Of a DNA stretch of 31,923 nt, positions 16,368-24,800 are shown in pieces. A program made the translations under genes and the position numbers. How positions within the stretch are numbered: the first letter of the stretch is position 1; each line of letters starts with the position of its first letter. The stretch comes from a virus. Where the stretch lies: the IMG/VR virus record IMGVR_UViG_3300044993_000096, positions 1 to 31,923 of that record, one strand, 5' to 3'. Below the pieces are notes generated by a model that did not search any database, had not been told where the DNA came from, and saw nothing but the letters and a program-made list of their open reading frames with translations.

Positions 16368-17573
16368 TTAAATCTTGAAATTCCCATTGTATCCTGGGGC
16401 CATGCAGCCAAACTGCTTATAGCCACCAATGCGAATCTCCATGCTGTCTGCGTTAGAAACGCGCAACATTTTGTTTCCGTCTTGGTCAAGGATACGAATT
16501 GACTTCTTTAGTGAAGCAAGTTTCCAAGTGTTTTGCTGTACAACCCAGAGGCGGTTGCTTGGAACTGTGATGTCAGCAAGAACAGTCACAGGCAGCTTGC
16601 CAGAGTTCACTTTGATACCACGGAAGCCAACGCCAACCTCTTTTGCCAGCACGTCAACATACTGAACCTTAGAGCCCAAAGAGTTTTCAAGCTCAGCAAA
16701 CTTCTCAAAGTTCAAGAAAGCGTAATCAGCGCTTGAACCTTCACGGTGAACGCGCTTCATAGCCTTAACAAGAGCCTCCTCAATAGGAAGATTGCTGAAG
16801 TCGTCGCGGATACCACCCAAGCGAACAGAGTCAACTGTGCGGTCAACACCAAAGAAAGGAGTTGAGGTGGGGTCATTTTCTGGAATCCAAGCAGAGAAAC
16901 CTTTTGGCTTAGCTTGGAAGTCGCCTTGAATCACAAGCCAGTCGTTCACAGTAATGCCTGAAATTGTGTTCAGTGCAGCAGACATTGTGAGAACGCCAGT
17001 GTTGCGATTGATTGCTGAGATTGTGAGTGAACCAGTGCGGAGGGTACCGCCAACTTTAGCAGAAGCAAACTGAATCACTTGTCCAACTTCAAAACGCACA
17101 ACTGCTTCAGGGTCACGAAGAGTGAGAGCAGAGAGTGTCAAGTTTTGAGATGATGCGATCTGAGCAAGTGTGCCCTCGCCATCTTCAGCAAGGGAGAGGG
17201 CTTCAGATGTTACAGCGGCCTTAGTAGCGCCTTCAATTTCGTGCTGGAGAGTGCGAACGAAAGCACCTTGGTCAACCTCAGCTGCTTCAATTTCTTCGTT
17301 GGTGAGCTTAGCGATTGCATAATCAGAAGCACGCTCAAGGAAGAATGCCACGTTCTTGGTGTAATTGCTGTTAGCTTGAGCGTTTGAGAAAGTCGCAGAG
17401 CGCCCTGGGTTGTTTCCGTATTTAACGGGAAGCTTCATGGTGTCGCCGTAGAACTGCTCGTCACGAGGCATTAAAGCCAAGAAAGGATAGTCCTGGTATG
17501 TCAGATCAAGTGGAAGACCTTTTGGATAGATGTCCTTTAGTACTGCCTGAATTGTGGCGTTTGAAATTGCCAT
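16368..17573 (-). CDS. Major capsid protein, 401 aa
   Basis: Size, order (portal, scaffold, capsid) and the N-terminus MAISNATIQAVLKDIYPKGLPLDLTYQDYPFLALMP support an HK97-fold capsid protein. The body contains alternating helices and strands, including FVRTLQHEIEGATKAAVTSEA and a C-terminal IRIGGYKQFGCMAPGYNGNFKI. A strong GGAG site lies just before the ATG. The protein follows a separate scaffold, so an N-terminal delta domain is not needed. Among window genes it has one of the most GC-rich and regular codon uses, as expected for an abundant protein (visual impression only). Confidence 0.85.
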   Translation of the reverse strand: MAISNATIQAVLKDIYPKGLPLDLTYQDYPFLALMPRDEQFYGDTMKLPVKYGNNPGRSATFSNAQANSNYTKNVAFFLERASDYAIAKLTNEEIEAAEVDQGAFVRTLQHEIEGATKAAVTSEALSLAEDGEGTLAQIASSQNLTLSALTLRDPEAVVRFEVGQVIQFASAKVGGTLRTGSLTISAINRNTGVLTMSAALNTISGITVNDWLVIQGDFQAKPKGFSAWIPENDPTSTPFFGVDRTVDSVRLGGIRDDFSNLPIEEALVKAMKRVHREGSSADYAFLNFEKFAELENSLGSKVQYVDVLAKEVGVGFRGIKVNSGKLPVTVLADITVPSNRLWVVQQNTWKLASLKKSIRILDQDGNKMLRVSNADSMEIRIGGYKQFGCMAPGYNGNFKI

Positions 17574-17583
17574 TTTTTACTCC

Positions 17584-18486
17584 TTATTCTGTAGGGTATT
17601 TACCCTCTTTCAGTTTTTTAATTGCTAACTCCATACGCTGAGACGGAGTTAGTTCCTCCGACGCAGGATGAGAAAGCGGTGTCATGTCTTCGTTTATTGT
17701 AGCGCGTGACTGCTGCACTCGTTGCATCCAGGAATCTTCTGGACTCTTGAACTTTGACTGAATCTTCTTAGATTTAAGCAGCGGTTCAAGTTGTGCGTCA
17801 AGATATTTTTCTAATCTCTCTGCTGCATCCTTTAAATCCATTGGGACAATATCTTCCTTCCCAGCTTTCTGTTGACGCATAACATCTTCATAAATGACTT
17901 CATAGATCAATTCGTTAGCTTCTGGTTGAGAGTACAGCAGCTCATATGTGTCTTTGTTCTGATCCAAAAACAACTTAATGCTATTCTTGAACTCTTTTAT
18001 CTGGTATTCGCTTTCACGAGCACGGATTTCTGCTTCTTTTTCTTCAATTGCCTTGCGAAGTTTTTCCTCGTATTCTTGATCCTTTTTCTTTAGCGCCTCT
18101 TCAATCTGCTTAAAGCGCTTAGCTACTGGATCAAGCTCCTCGTCATTTAGATTCTCAAGCGCCCACTTGTTAAATGTCTCAACATCACCCTCCCAACCAA
18201 GCTCTCTGAGGGCTTCTAGTGGGTTTTGCTTAACCTTCTCTTGGACGCTTGCATACTTACTAAAGAGCTTTTCCTTCTCTTCAATTTCTTTGAGTTTCTG
18301 CGCAAGCTCCTGCTCTTTCTGTTTTGTTTTTCTTTCTAATTTAGAGATAAGATCAAATCGCGGATCCTTAACCTCAATGCTGTTTTCCGCCACTTTTCCA
18401 TTTTTCGCCACGCCGGACGCATCTGCTCCGACGCTTCCAGTTGGCTGCGCTGATCCACTATCCAAAACTTGTGATGCAATACTCAT
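17584..18486 (-). CDS. Scaffold protein, 300 aa
   Basis: The long central charged helix (about residues 45-190, runs such as KTKQKEQELAQKLKEIEEKEK) and lysine-rich C-terminus (MELAIKKLKEGKYPTE) are typical of phage scaffold proteins, which direct capsid assembly and then leave. It sits between portal and capsid genes. A GGAGAAG site precedes the ATG. No protease is seen fused to or beside it, so maturation cleavage is not evident. Confidence 0.78.
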   Translation of the reverse strand: MSIASQVLDSGSAQPTGSVGADASGVAKNGKVAENSIEVKDPRFDLISKLERKTKQKEQELAQKLKEIEEKEKLFSKYASVQEKVKQNPLEALRELGWEGDVETFNKWALENLNDEELDPVAKRFKQIEEALKKKDQEYEEKLRKAIEEKEAEIRARESEYQIKEFKNSIKLFLDQNKDTYELLYSQPEANELIYEVIYEDVMRQQKAGKEDIVPMDLKDAAERLEKYLDAQLEPLLKSKKIQSKFKSPEDSWMQRVQQSRATINEDMTPLSHPASEELTPSQRMELAIKKLKEGKYPTE

Positions 18487-18497
18487 AACTGCTTCTC

Positions 18498-20306
18498 CTA
18501 GATGACTGTTTGTTCAGGGTTCAAAACTTCGCCCTGCATTTGTTCTTGATTTGCTAGTGCCGCTTGCTGCTCATCGACTGCCATAACATCAACGGCAGGT
18601 GTTATGTCTTCAGCTGTCGCTACCGGCTCTTCTTGTGGGGGATTTACTAGATACATTGCATCATTAATCCAGCGAAGCAGCAGGTCTAGTTTTTCTTCTG
18701 GGCACTTCTCTTTTTTGTAATAGAGGTAAGCGGACTGCATATAAGTTATGCCATTTACCAAGTCTTGATATTGCTCAGGTGGAATGTACTCACCAGACTC
18801 AAGCATGATGTCGATTGTTGCTAATATGTCGTTAAACTTGGCATTCTTAAACATCGTCACCTTTTCTGTGTCTGGGAAATCAAGAAGCGATAAACCTTCC
18901 TCAGGCGAAAGAAGCCCAGCCCCCAGCATTTCTTGGACGTATTCAAGGCGACCTGCTGGTGTTTTAGGAAGCATTGAGGTTGGGTAAACCTGAATGTGAT
19001 ACTTATCTAAATGCACATCTTTGAAGCTAATTCTCTGACAACCTTTTGAGTCGCTAGCAAGAAACTCAACTTTTTGTCCGCTCTCTTCCATCTCTTGGCA
19101 CTCTTCAAGAATTAGCTCGGCAATATCCATGTGAAGCTGCTCCCAAGTCTTTGCCAAAGATGCAAAGCGCTCGGTTTCAAGGTCGTTATACTCACGCAGT
19201 GCTTTGCCTGAATTTAGCCCAGCTGGTTTCTGGGAAGTCACAGACAAGGATGATAACCCCACCTCGTTATATGCAAGCTGGATCATGTCTGCGAGATGTT
19301 TGAAAAGCTCAGGGGACACGGCGCTTGGATTGATGAATGTCGGAGGTGTTCCAAGATAGCCGATCATTGCCCCAACATCATTATTGAAGTGAGACTTGAT
19401 AATCTTCGACTGATAGTCATAAAGAACTTTAGGGGAAGCAACAAGGCGGAGACTGTCGGAGATTCTCTTGAGCGTTTTATTGATCTCAATCTGGTGCATC
19501 GTGAGAGTTTCGGCGACTCCCTTGTGATAGTATCCAACAAGGTTACGAATAAAACCAATATGAGCAAACGGAAACGAACCGCGAGTCCATTCTTCAGGTT
19601 CTACTAGGTCATCTTCGCCAACAATAATTCTATGCTCGCCGCCTTTGTACTTTCCTTTTTTATCTTTCTTCCCAAGCTTCCAAAACTCCACAACCGGGAC
19701 AAGGTTGTGCTCTGATCCTGAGTTCATGTAAAAAGGTGCCTGAACTCCTTTAATTTCATCAATCTTTGCAGCTTTCTCTGGATACATTGCTTTGAGTGTG
19801 TTCTTGTCAACCAGTCGTGTTTGCCACATACGCCGAGGTTTGCCGTAGATTGCCTCATTCTCATCAACAAAAATTTCGAGCGTGAGAGCTGGCTCGACGC
19901 ATAACTCCCCCTGGTTAGAATAGACTTTTACAAAACCATCACCGTAAACCAGGGCTTGCAGCAAAGCTTGCGGAGTCTTTTGATATGTTTTTGTTGCCTG
20001 AAACGCCCCAAGAACAAACTGTGTTCTCTTCTCGGCTTTTCGGCGATTAGACCAGTCACCGTTATCGGTCAAGAACATCGGGCGCGGAGAGTTTTTCACA
20101 AGCTTGGACACGAGCGTATCGACGCATGACTGGACAACGTTGAGCCTGATGCCAGCATCTCCAAGGTAACCCATATATGTGTCTGAGTCCGCTTTGATTG
20201 TGCTGTGCCCGTATGTATAAAAGTGTCGCATCAAGTTTTCTTGGCGAGTGTTTTGATAGCTCGTTATTGATCTTAAATGCTTAATGATATTCTGTGCTGA
20301 TTCCAT
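18498..20306 (-). CDS. Portal protein, 602 aa
   Basis: This large helical and beta mixed protein directly follows the terminase genes. Residues near the N-terminus (RQENLMRHFYTYGHSTIK, YLGDAGIRLNVVQSCVDTLVSKLV) and the middle (WEQLHMDIAELILEE) are in keeping with portals of short-tailed phages; the C-terminus is a glutamine-rich tail. It would form the dodecameric ring through which DNA is packaged. I prefer the ATG at 20306 because AAGG lies at proper spacing from it; the ATG at 20312 is in frame but too close to that site. Confidence 0.82.
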   Translation of the reverse strand: MESAQNIIKHLRSITSYQNTRQENLMRHFYTYGHSTIKADSDTYMGYLGDAGIRLNVVQSCVDTLVSKLVKNSPRPMFLTDNGDWSNRRKAEKRTQFVLGAFQATKTYQKTPQALLQALVYGDGFVKVYSNQGELCVEPALTLEIFVDENEAIYGKPRRMWQTRLVDKNTLKAMYPEKAAKIDEIKGVQAPFYMNSGSEHNLVPVVEFWKLGKKDKKGKYKGGEHRIIVGEDDLVEPEEWTRGSFPFAHIGFIRNLVGYYHKGVAETLTMHQIEINKTLKRISDSLRLVASPKVLYDYQSKIIKSHFNNDVGAMIGYLGTPPTFINPSAVSPELFKHLADMIQLAYNEVGLSSLSVTSQKPAGLNSGKALREYNDLETERFASLAKTWEQLHMDIAELILEECQEMEESGQKVEFLASDSKGCQRISFKDVHLDKYHIQVYPTSMLPKTPAGRLEYVQEMLGAGLLSPEEGLSLLDFPDTEKVTMFKNAKFNDILATIDIMLESGEYIPPEQYQDLVNGITYMQSAYLYYKKEKCPEEKLDLLLRWINDAMYLVNPPQEEPVATAEDITPAVDVMAVDEQQAALANQEQMQGEVLNPEQTVI

Positions 20307-20314
20307 AACCATCC

Positions 20315-20590
20315 TTAGAATTTAGGAAAGCCGTTTTTGGGCTTTTTAATGTACAAAAGTTCATCTATATTTTCTGCACTGTTTCCATCATTTGTCATCA
20401 CCACGTCGGGTTGAAAAGCGAGCGGACTTAACACAAGCTCAATGTTGTCTTTTTTGAGATGAAGAACTTTTTTTTGAATCATTAAATCAATTAGCTCGGT
20501 CAATAGAGAAATCTCTCCTCTCTCATTTGCTCCAACATCCTTCTTACTTCCTCTTCCATTTGTTTTTTTATCTGTTCGTCCGGTGTCCAT
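20315..20590 (-). CDS. Hypothetical protein, 91 aa, overlapping terminase end
   Basis: The gene starts within the last 91 bases of the terminase gene, using a GAGGAA site before an ATG at 20590. Its N-terminal 25 residues are charged and low-complexity (TDKKTNGRGSKKDVGANERG). The following part (LLTELIDLMIQKKVLHLKKDN) is helical. The dual coding of the overlap is unusual but the ribosome site is good. An internal ATG at 20482 could be the true start instead. Confidence 0.5.
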   Translation of the reverse strand: MDTGRTDKKTNGRGSKKDVGANERGEISLLTELIDLMIQKKVLHLKKDNIELVLSPLAFQPDVVMTNDGNSAENIDELLYIKKPKNGFPKF

Positions 20591-21894
20591 TCTTTCCTCT
20601 CTAATTGTGGGTTTCTATTGTTTAAAGCGTGTCGCCATGCGTAAATAGTTGCATCACTAAGATGATTTTCGCATCTTGGGTCTTCTTCGTCTGAATCTTT
20701 GAGCCACTGTAATTCTGCCCATTCTTCGGCAAGTTGGCGAGTCTCATCGCGCACGAGTTTGATGATTCCTTGTTTTACGTCATCGGATAGCATTCTGAGA
20801 TACGTTGCTTTTCCTGTTTTCTCGGCGCTCTCCATGGGGATCTGGTGCCTTCTTTGAATCTCCTGGACTCCCTGTTTGTTGGCCCCATCGACAATGATTT
20901 TGTAAATTGGATACTTTTGCTTAAGAACTTTGATTTGATTCGCAACATCGGTGAAGTCCATGCCAGACGCTTTTGAAGCGTGAGCCACGAAAATTTCTCG
21001 CTCATCGGGATGATAGGCAAGCACGGCAAAAGCTGATGCGTCATTAAACCCAAGATCAACACCAAGAACGTAAAACCACTTTCTGTTAGGCAGCTCATCT
21101 GCATAATTATGTGCGGTTATATGCACAATCAAAAGTCCATCATCTGCGCACCACTGGTTGAGGTAGTGAGTTTTGAACCATGATGTTGTGGCGACATTTG
21201 GATCATTCGAAAGAAGCTCGTTGATTGTTTTAGTCCAGTTTTCTTTCATGTAAGGATTATCGTAGGCAGTCCACTTATGGATTGACCACGAGAGAGATTT
21301 TTCTTTTCCTTCGGTTACTTCTTGAAAGAATGTTCTGGGGATGTTTTCTGGCGTTCCCAGAAGAGTCAGGTCTCCTTGAACGTCAGAAAGTGCTGGCCAT
21401 ATCATTTGCAGGACGAGATGCTTAACATCAACAGTCATTGAGCCACATTCATCAATGCCGATAGTGGTGTACTTTTGTCCAAGAATTCGCTTCATTTCTC
21501 GATAAGTCGCATCGACACCAAAAAACCGAAGGCTACTTCCGTTTTCAAACTCAAATCGCCCTTCCTGCCTATATGCTTTACTTGAGATTTTTTTTGATTC
21601 AAGCTCCTGCTCAATGATGTCCCACAAGATGCCCTTGGCGGAGTCAAGTGTTAGCGCAAGAAAAAGACCTTTAGAACTACTATCGTTAACAATGCGATTA
21701 AGTGCCTTCTTTGCCCACGCAGTAGATTTGCCAGCTCGGCGAGTGCATTGCCACGCTTGGGCCCTGGATTTGTCCGCAAGTACCGCTGCCTGAGTTTTGA
21801 AGTTATAATCAGTGAAGTCGTATCTAACGCCCTCTCTGCGTCTAATTTCAGCAAGTATCGCCTGTAGTCTTCGAGCGTCCTTGGCATCTAGCAT
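20500..21894 (-). CDS. Terminase large subunit, 464 aa
   Basis: The ATPase domain shows a Walker A-like CTRRAGKST (residues 50-58) and Walker B IGIDECG with the acidic pair at 148-149. The C-terminal nuclease domain has the RNase H-like aspartates in VLGVDLGFND (Asp280), IIVDGANK (Asp336) and NHLSDATIYAW (Asp414). It cuts and pumps concatemeric DNA into the head through the portal. The protein is of normal length. Whether packaging is headful or site-specific cannot be told here. Confidence 0.92.
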   Translation of the reverse strand: MLDAKDARRLQAILAEIRRREGVRYDFTDYNFKTQAAVLADKSRAQAWQCTRRAGKSTAWAKKALNRIVNDSSSKGLFLALTLDSAKGILWDIIEQELESKKISSKAYRQEGRFEFENGSSLRFFGVDATYREMKRILGQKYTTIGIDECGSMTVDVKHLVLQMIWPALSDVQGDLTLLGTPENIPRTFFQEVTEGKEKSLSWSIHKWTAYDNPYMKENWTKTINELLSNDPNVATTSWFKTHYLNQWCADDGLLIVHITAHNYADELPNRKWFYVLGVDLGFNDASAFAVLAYHPDEREIFVAHASKASGMDFTDVANQIKVLKQKYPIYKIIVDGANKQGVQEIQRRHQIPMESAEKTGKATYLRMLSDDVKQGIIKLVRDETRQLAEEWAELQWLKDSDEEDPRCENHLSDATIYAWRHALNNRNPQLERKEWTPDEQIKKQMEEEVRRMLEQMREERFLY

Positions 21895-21897
21895 GCT

Positions 21898-22104
21898 TTA
21901 TAGTTTCAGGTAGGCGATGTTCGAGGCGTGAATTACATAGCGATCTTCCGGCTTTGATTTTTTGTTCACATACAGAACCATCTTTTCGGAATCGTACATA
22001 AGATAAAAGTCTTTCTCCATGAGGGTTTGTGTTGTGGTTCCTGGGATTGATACAGCAAGCTTCACCTGTTGAATCGGTGTTAGTTTAGTCTCACTCTTTG
22101 ACAT
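21898..22104 (-). CDS. Small hypothetical protein, 68 aa
   Basis: I start it at an ATG at 22104 preceded by GGAGG. The product (MSKSETKLTPIQQVKLAVSI, later DRYVIHASNIAYLKL) is beta-rich near the C-terminus and has no motif. It overlaps the end of the acetyltransferase gene by 14 bases and stops just before the large terminase, so it belongs to the packaging gene group. Function unknown. Confidence 0.55.
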   Translation of the reverse strand: MSKSETKLTPIQQVKLAVSIPGTTTQTLMEKDFYLMYDSEKMVLYVNKKSKPEDRYVIHASNIAYLKL

Positions 22105-22492
22105 GATTGCCTCCATAGAAAGCGTAAGGGTTGTATGAAAAAGTTTTGTCGATTAGTTTTTGAGTTAGTTTTGTGACGTGAGAATAGACTTTGGGGGAGC
22201 CAAGAGCTTTCCACATCGAACGAGCAATGCCAAGTCCTCTGAAAATTTCTTTTGTGAAAATAAAGTGGATGACTTCACTGTTTCCGCAAGCAAACCCAAT
22301 GAACTGCCCTTCATCCTCTTCGTTGATCGCCACGACACCGGAAAGATGGTTTTTGATTAGGATTTGATGTTCTTTATAGTAGATTGGCTTGATTGGGTGT
22401 GGCTTAAAACCATTATAGAGATTCTGTTGTAGCCAGTTGGCTATCACAAAGGAGTGGTGCTCTTGCTGTATGGGCACAATTTTAATCTTCAC
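22091..22492 (-). CDS. GNAT-type acetyltransferase-like protein, 133 aa (GTG start)
   Basis: The fold pattern is that of GNAT enzymes: SGVVAINEEDEGQFIGFACG, then VIHFIFTKEIFRGLGIARSMWKALG with the R-G-L-G-I-A acetyl-CoA loop at about residues 84-89. It is placed between small and large terminase genes. Such proteins occur at this position in several podoviruses as far as I recall, but the substrate is not known. The GTG start overlaps the small-terminase stop by 11 bases and lacks a clear ribosome site, so translation is probably coupled. Confidence 0.7.
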   Translation of the reverse strand: MKIKIVPIQQEHHSFVIANWLQQNLYNGFKPHPIKPIYYKEHQILIKNHLSGVVAINEEDEGQFIGFACGNSEVIHFIFTKEIFRGLGIARSMWKALGSPKVYSHVTKLTQKLIDKTFSYNPYAFYGGNHVKE

Positions 22493-22865
22493 TTGCTTTC
22501 TTTAAAAGAGACTCAGCTTCTTTTTTGAGTTCATCAATGTCTTTCTTTGTGACATCGTTGTAGTTAATGTCTTGCTTTTCTGACTGACTAAGATACTGTT
22601 TGCCAAGCCATATCAACATCGAGACATTCCCCTGCATGGCCACATCATATTGCTTTTTGAGAAGATTGATGCGCATGGGCTCTTGCCTTTTTGCTTTGTA
22701 GTCCGCAAAACTGTAACCTCTTTCTTTTAATCTCCTTGCAAGCGAGTCAACAGAGATACCGAGCTTCTCGGCGCAGTACTCCTGGGATGCCCAGACGATC
22801 AAAGCATCAAGTTGATCCCATCCATCAAACTCAATGTCTTCAAGCTGCTTAGTTGGTCGCGCCAT
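22482..22865 (-). CDS. Small terminase subunit candidate, 127 aa
   Basis: A helix-turn-helix lies at about residues 28-55 (EYCAEKLGISVDSLARRLKERGYSFADYKAKR), followed by a helical stretch (LLKKQYDVAMQGNVSMLIWLGKQYL) found in many small terminases and a charged C-terminal coil. It would recognise the packaging site in phage DNA and hand it to the large subunit. Its position a short distance upstream of the large subunit supports the call. The start overlaps the methyltransferase gene end by 17 bases. Confidence 0.72.
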   Translation of the reverse strand: MARPTKQLEDIEFDGWDQLDALIVWASQEYCAEKLGISVDSLARRLKERGYSFADYKAKRQEPMRINLLKKQYDVAMQGNVSMLIWLGKQYLSQSEKQDINYNDVTKKDIDELKKEAESLLKKASED

Positions 22866-24114
22866 CTCTCTCTACCTTTATTTCTTCGTAAGTTTGTCCG
22901 GTTGATTCAAGTTTCGCTTTTTGTCCGGTGTATTGCTCCCAGCGCTTAATAATTACGTCGCAGTATTTTTCTGACAGCTCCATGGTTGCAGAATATCTGC
23001 CGTGCTTTTCACAGGCAATTAGTCCACTACCAGACCCTCCAAATGGTTCATACAACCAATCACCTAGCCTGGTATGATTTTGTATAGGCTTCTCGTATAT
23101 TATTAATGGTTTTTGAGTGGGATGATCTGTCTTGTCATCTTTAGACCCAGACATTATGTGATTAGGGATAGCGGCATCCCAAACGGTTGTTTGTTTTCTG
23201 TCACCCAACCAATTATGACCAGCCCCTTTTCTTACTGCGTACCAACATGGTTCGTGCTTCCAATGATAGTAAGATCGCCCCATAACTAAGATGTTTTTGT
23301 TCCAAATAATTTGCTGCTTAACATCAAAATTAGCTCTTCTTAAACTATCCATAACAACGTCAGAAAAAGAAGAAGCGTGCCAAACATACGCTATATTTCC
23401 AGGAAACAGAACCCAAGCATCGTACCAGTCAGCTTTGTCATCATTTTCCACGATGTTGGCGTTTCCTTTACCCATCTTCCTGCTCCCCATCGCCTCATCT
23501 CTCCAACTTTGATCGAGCTTAACTCCGTAAGGTGGGTCAGTGACCATGAGATTTGGGTTGTTGTCAGCGATAAGCCGCTTAACATCATCAATCATGGTCG
23601 AGTCGCCGCACAACAATCTGTGCTTTCCAAGAATCCAAAGATCACCGCGCCGCGTGATCGGATGCTCAACTTCGGGCACGGCATCCTCATCTGCTTGCGG
23701 CCCAAACTTCTCAATTGGCTCAAGCACAAAGTCTTTTATACCAAGCATATCAATGTCAAAATCAGGGCCCAAACCCAGCGTTTCTGGATTGACCATTGCC
23801 AGATCAAGCTCGGCCCAAGATGCGATGGCATTGTCGCTTGTCATATAAGCATAAAGCTGAGCGTCAGAATCAAATTCTTGAAAAGTAACCGGGACTTTTT
23901 TGTATCCAAGTTTTTTCGCTGCGAGGAGTCGCCCATGTCCGGCGACGATCAAGTTAGTGCCCTTCTGCACCACCACGGGATTGCGAAAGCCCTGGTACTC
24001 AATAAGTTTTGCTAGACGCTCAATTTGTGAGTCTGGGTGCTTGTTCATGTTTTTTGGATGCGGAACTAGCAAGTCGATTGAAACCAATTCAATTTCTTTG
24101 GCCTGAACTTTCAT
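22849..24114 (-). CDS. ParB-like nuclease domain fused to class beta DNA N4/N6 methyltransferase
   Basis: Residues 1-100 have the ParB/Srx fold pattern (LVPHPKNMNKHPDSQIERLAKLI, VVVQKGTNLIVAGHGRLLAAKKLG). From about 155 on follows an amino-methyltransferase with DPPY at 193-196 (catalytic) and, later, EPFGGSGSG at 356-364 (S-adenosylmethionine binding). That order is the class beta arrangement. HPTQKP at 331-336 is another family hallmark. It would methylate adenine or cytosine in DNA, perhaps to protect phage DNA from host restriction or to mark DNA before packaging. The neighbouring gene is the small terminase. Confidence 0.88.
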   Translation of the reverse strand: MKVQAKEIELVSIDLLVPHPKNMNKHPDSQIERLAKLIEYQGFRNPVVVQKGTNLIVAGHGRLLAAKKLGYKKVPVTFQEFDSDAQLYAYMTSDNAIASWAELDLAMVNPETLGLGPDFDIDMLGIKDFVLEPIEKFGPQADEDAVPEVEHPITRRGDLWILGKHRLLCGDSTMIDDVKRLIADNNPNLMVTDPPYGVKLDQSWRDEAMGSRKMGKGNANIVENDDKADWYDAWVLFPGNIAYVWHASSFSDVVMDSLRRANFDVKQQIIWNKNILVMGRSYYHWKHEPCWYAVRKGAGHNWLGDRKQTTVWDAAIPNHIMSGSKDDKTDHPTQKPLIIYEKPIQNHTRLGDWLYEPFGGSGSGLIACEKHGRYSATMELSEKYCDVIIKRWEQYTGQKAKLESTGQTYEEIKVERDGATN

Positions 24115-24124
24115 CTACACGCCT

Positions 24125-24283
24125 CTATTTTTTCTTCTCACCATACGCTTTGATCGCTATGCGGATGAGTTCCGAAACATTTCCACGTGCAAGCTGATTA
24201 GACTTCTCCACGAGTTCGCGCAGCTCGTCTTCAGTGAGGCGAAAGATGACTTTTAGCTTTCTGAGTTTTTTAATTGTCTGCAT
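24125..24283 (-). CDS. Ribbon-helix-helix DNA-binding protein, 52 aa
   Basis: The ATG at 24283 opens a 52-residue frame ending TAG at 24125-24127. The protein has the ribbon-helix-helix pattern: a beta strand (LKVIFRLTEDE), then helix A (ELRELVEKSNQLARG) and helix B (NVSELIRIAIKAYG). Such small proteins bind DNA as dimers and regulate transcription. It sits immediately upstream of the methyltransferase gene, so it may control the late operon. Confidence 0.65.
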   Translation of the reverse strand: MQTIKKLRKLKVIFRLTEDELRELVEKSNQLARGNVSELIRIAIKAYGEKKK

Positions 24284-24337
24284 AACTTAGGTATATCGTC
24301 CCAAGTCATGCAAGTCAATTTAGAAATACCACCGTCA

Positions 24338-24529
24338 TCAACGCCGAAGCCGTTTCAGCTCGGCTTCCGCTCTAGCAGCGTCAATCGCGTCAAGTGCGCC
24401 CTTCACGCCCACCTCGTCAATCAACATCATAACTTTATCAACAATGTCTTGAAGCGTGCATTTAACTTCCTCAATTTTCTCTTTGTGCTCAGGTGAGTAC
24501 CTGATACTTCTGGTTATAGACTTACTCAT
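24338..24529 (-). CDS. Small helical protein, 63 aa
   Basis: A basic N-terminus (SKSITRSIRYSPEHKEKIEEV) with a strand-helix look precedes a helical charged rest (AIDAARAEAELKRLRR). The first part is reminiscent of a ribbon-helix-helix start, but the second helix is too long for certainty. Three bases separate it from the upstream stop. No function is assigned. Confidence 0.5.
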   Translation of the reverse strand: MSKSITRSIRYSPEHKEKIEEVKCTLQDIVDKVMMLIDEVGVKGALDAIDAARAEAELKRLRR

Positions 24530-24532
24530 GAC

Positions 24533-24799
24533 TTACTCCAAGCCGTCTCGGTTATACCTTAATTTCTCAATCTTACCTAAGTGCAGTCGCACCTCATCAA
24601 AACTCTCATCAATGCTCTCTAGGTACTCTTCAACATATAGCATATCGCGGATAATGTGCAGCGCGTGAATGCTATCCTCCGCGCCAAGCGCTTCAACAAG
24701 CTGCGCCCACAGCACCTCACCGCTTGTCTTGGGTAGATTATCTTTCTGATATGCGCGTTCATTGATGAGTATTTGAGTTATCTTGTTGCTTCTTTTCAT
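24533..24799 (-). CDS. Hypothetical helical protein, 88 aa
   Basis: I start it at the ATG at 24799 because GGGGG lies just upstream and the longer frame would run through the neighbouring gene. The product is mixed charged and helical (LWAQLVEALGAEDSIHALHIIRDMLYVEEYLES). It begins one base after the stop of the 155-aa gene. Not recognised. Confidence 0.55.
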   Translation of the reverse strand: MKRSNKITQILINERAYQKDNLPKTSGEVLWAQLVEALGAEDSIHALHIIRDMLYVEEYLESIDESFDEVRLHLGKIEKLRYNRDGLE

Positions 24800-24800
24800 A

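Noticed and set aside
23377-24015. Plus-strand open frame of 212 codons opposite the methyltransferase gene
   Set aside because: The opposite strand encodes a clearly recognisable methyltransferase with all motifs in place. This frame has no recognisable domain.
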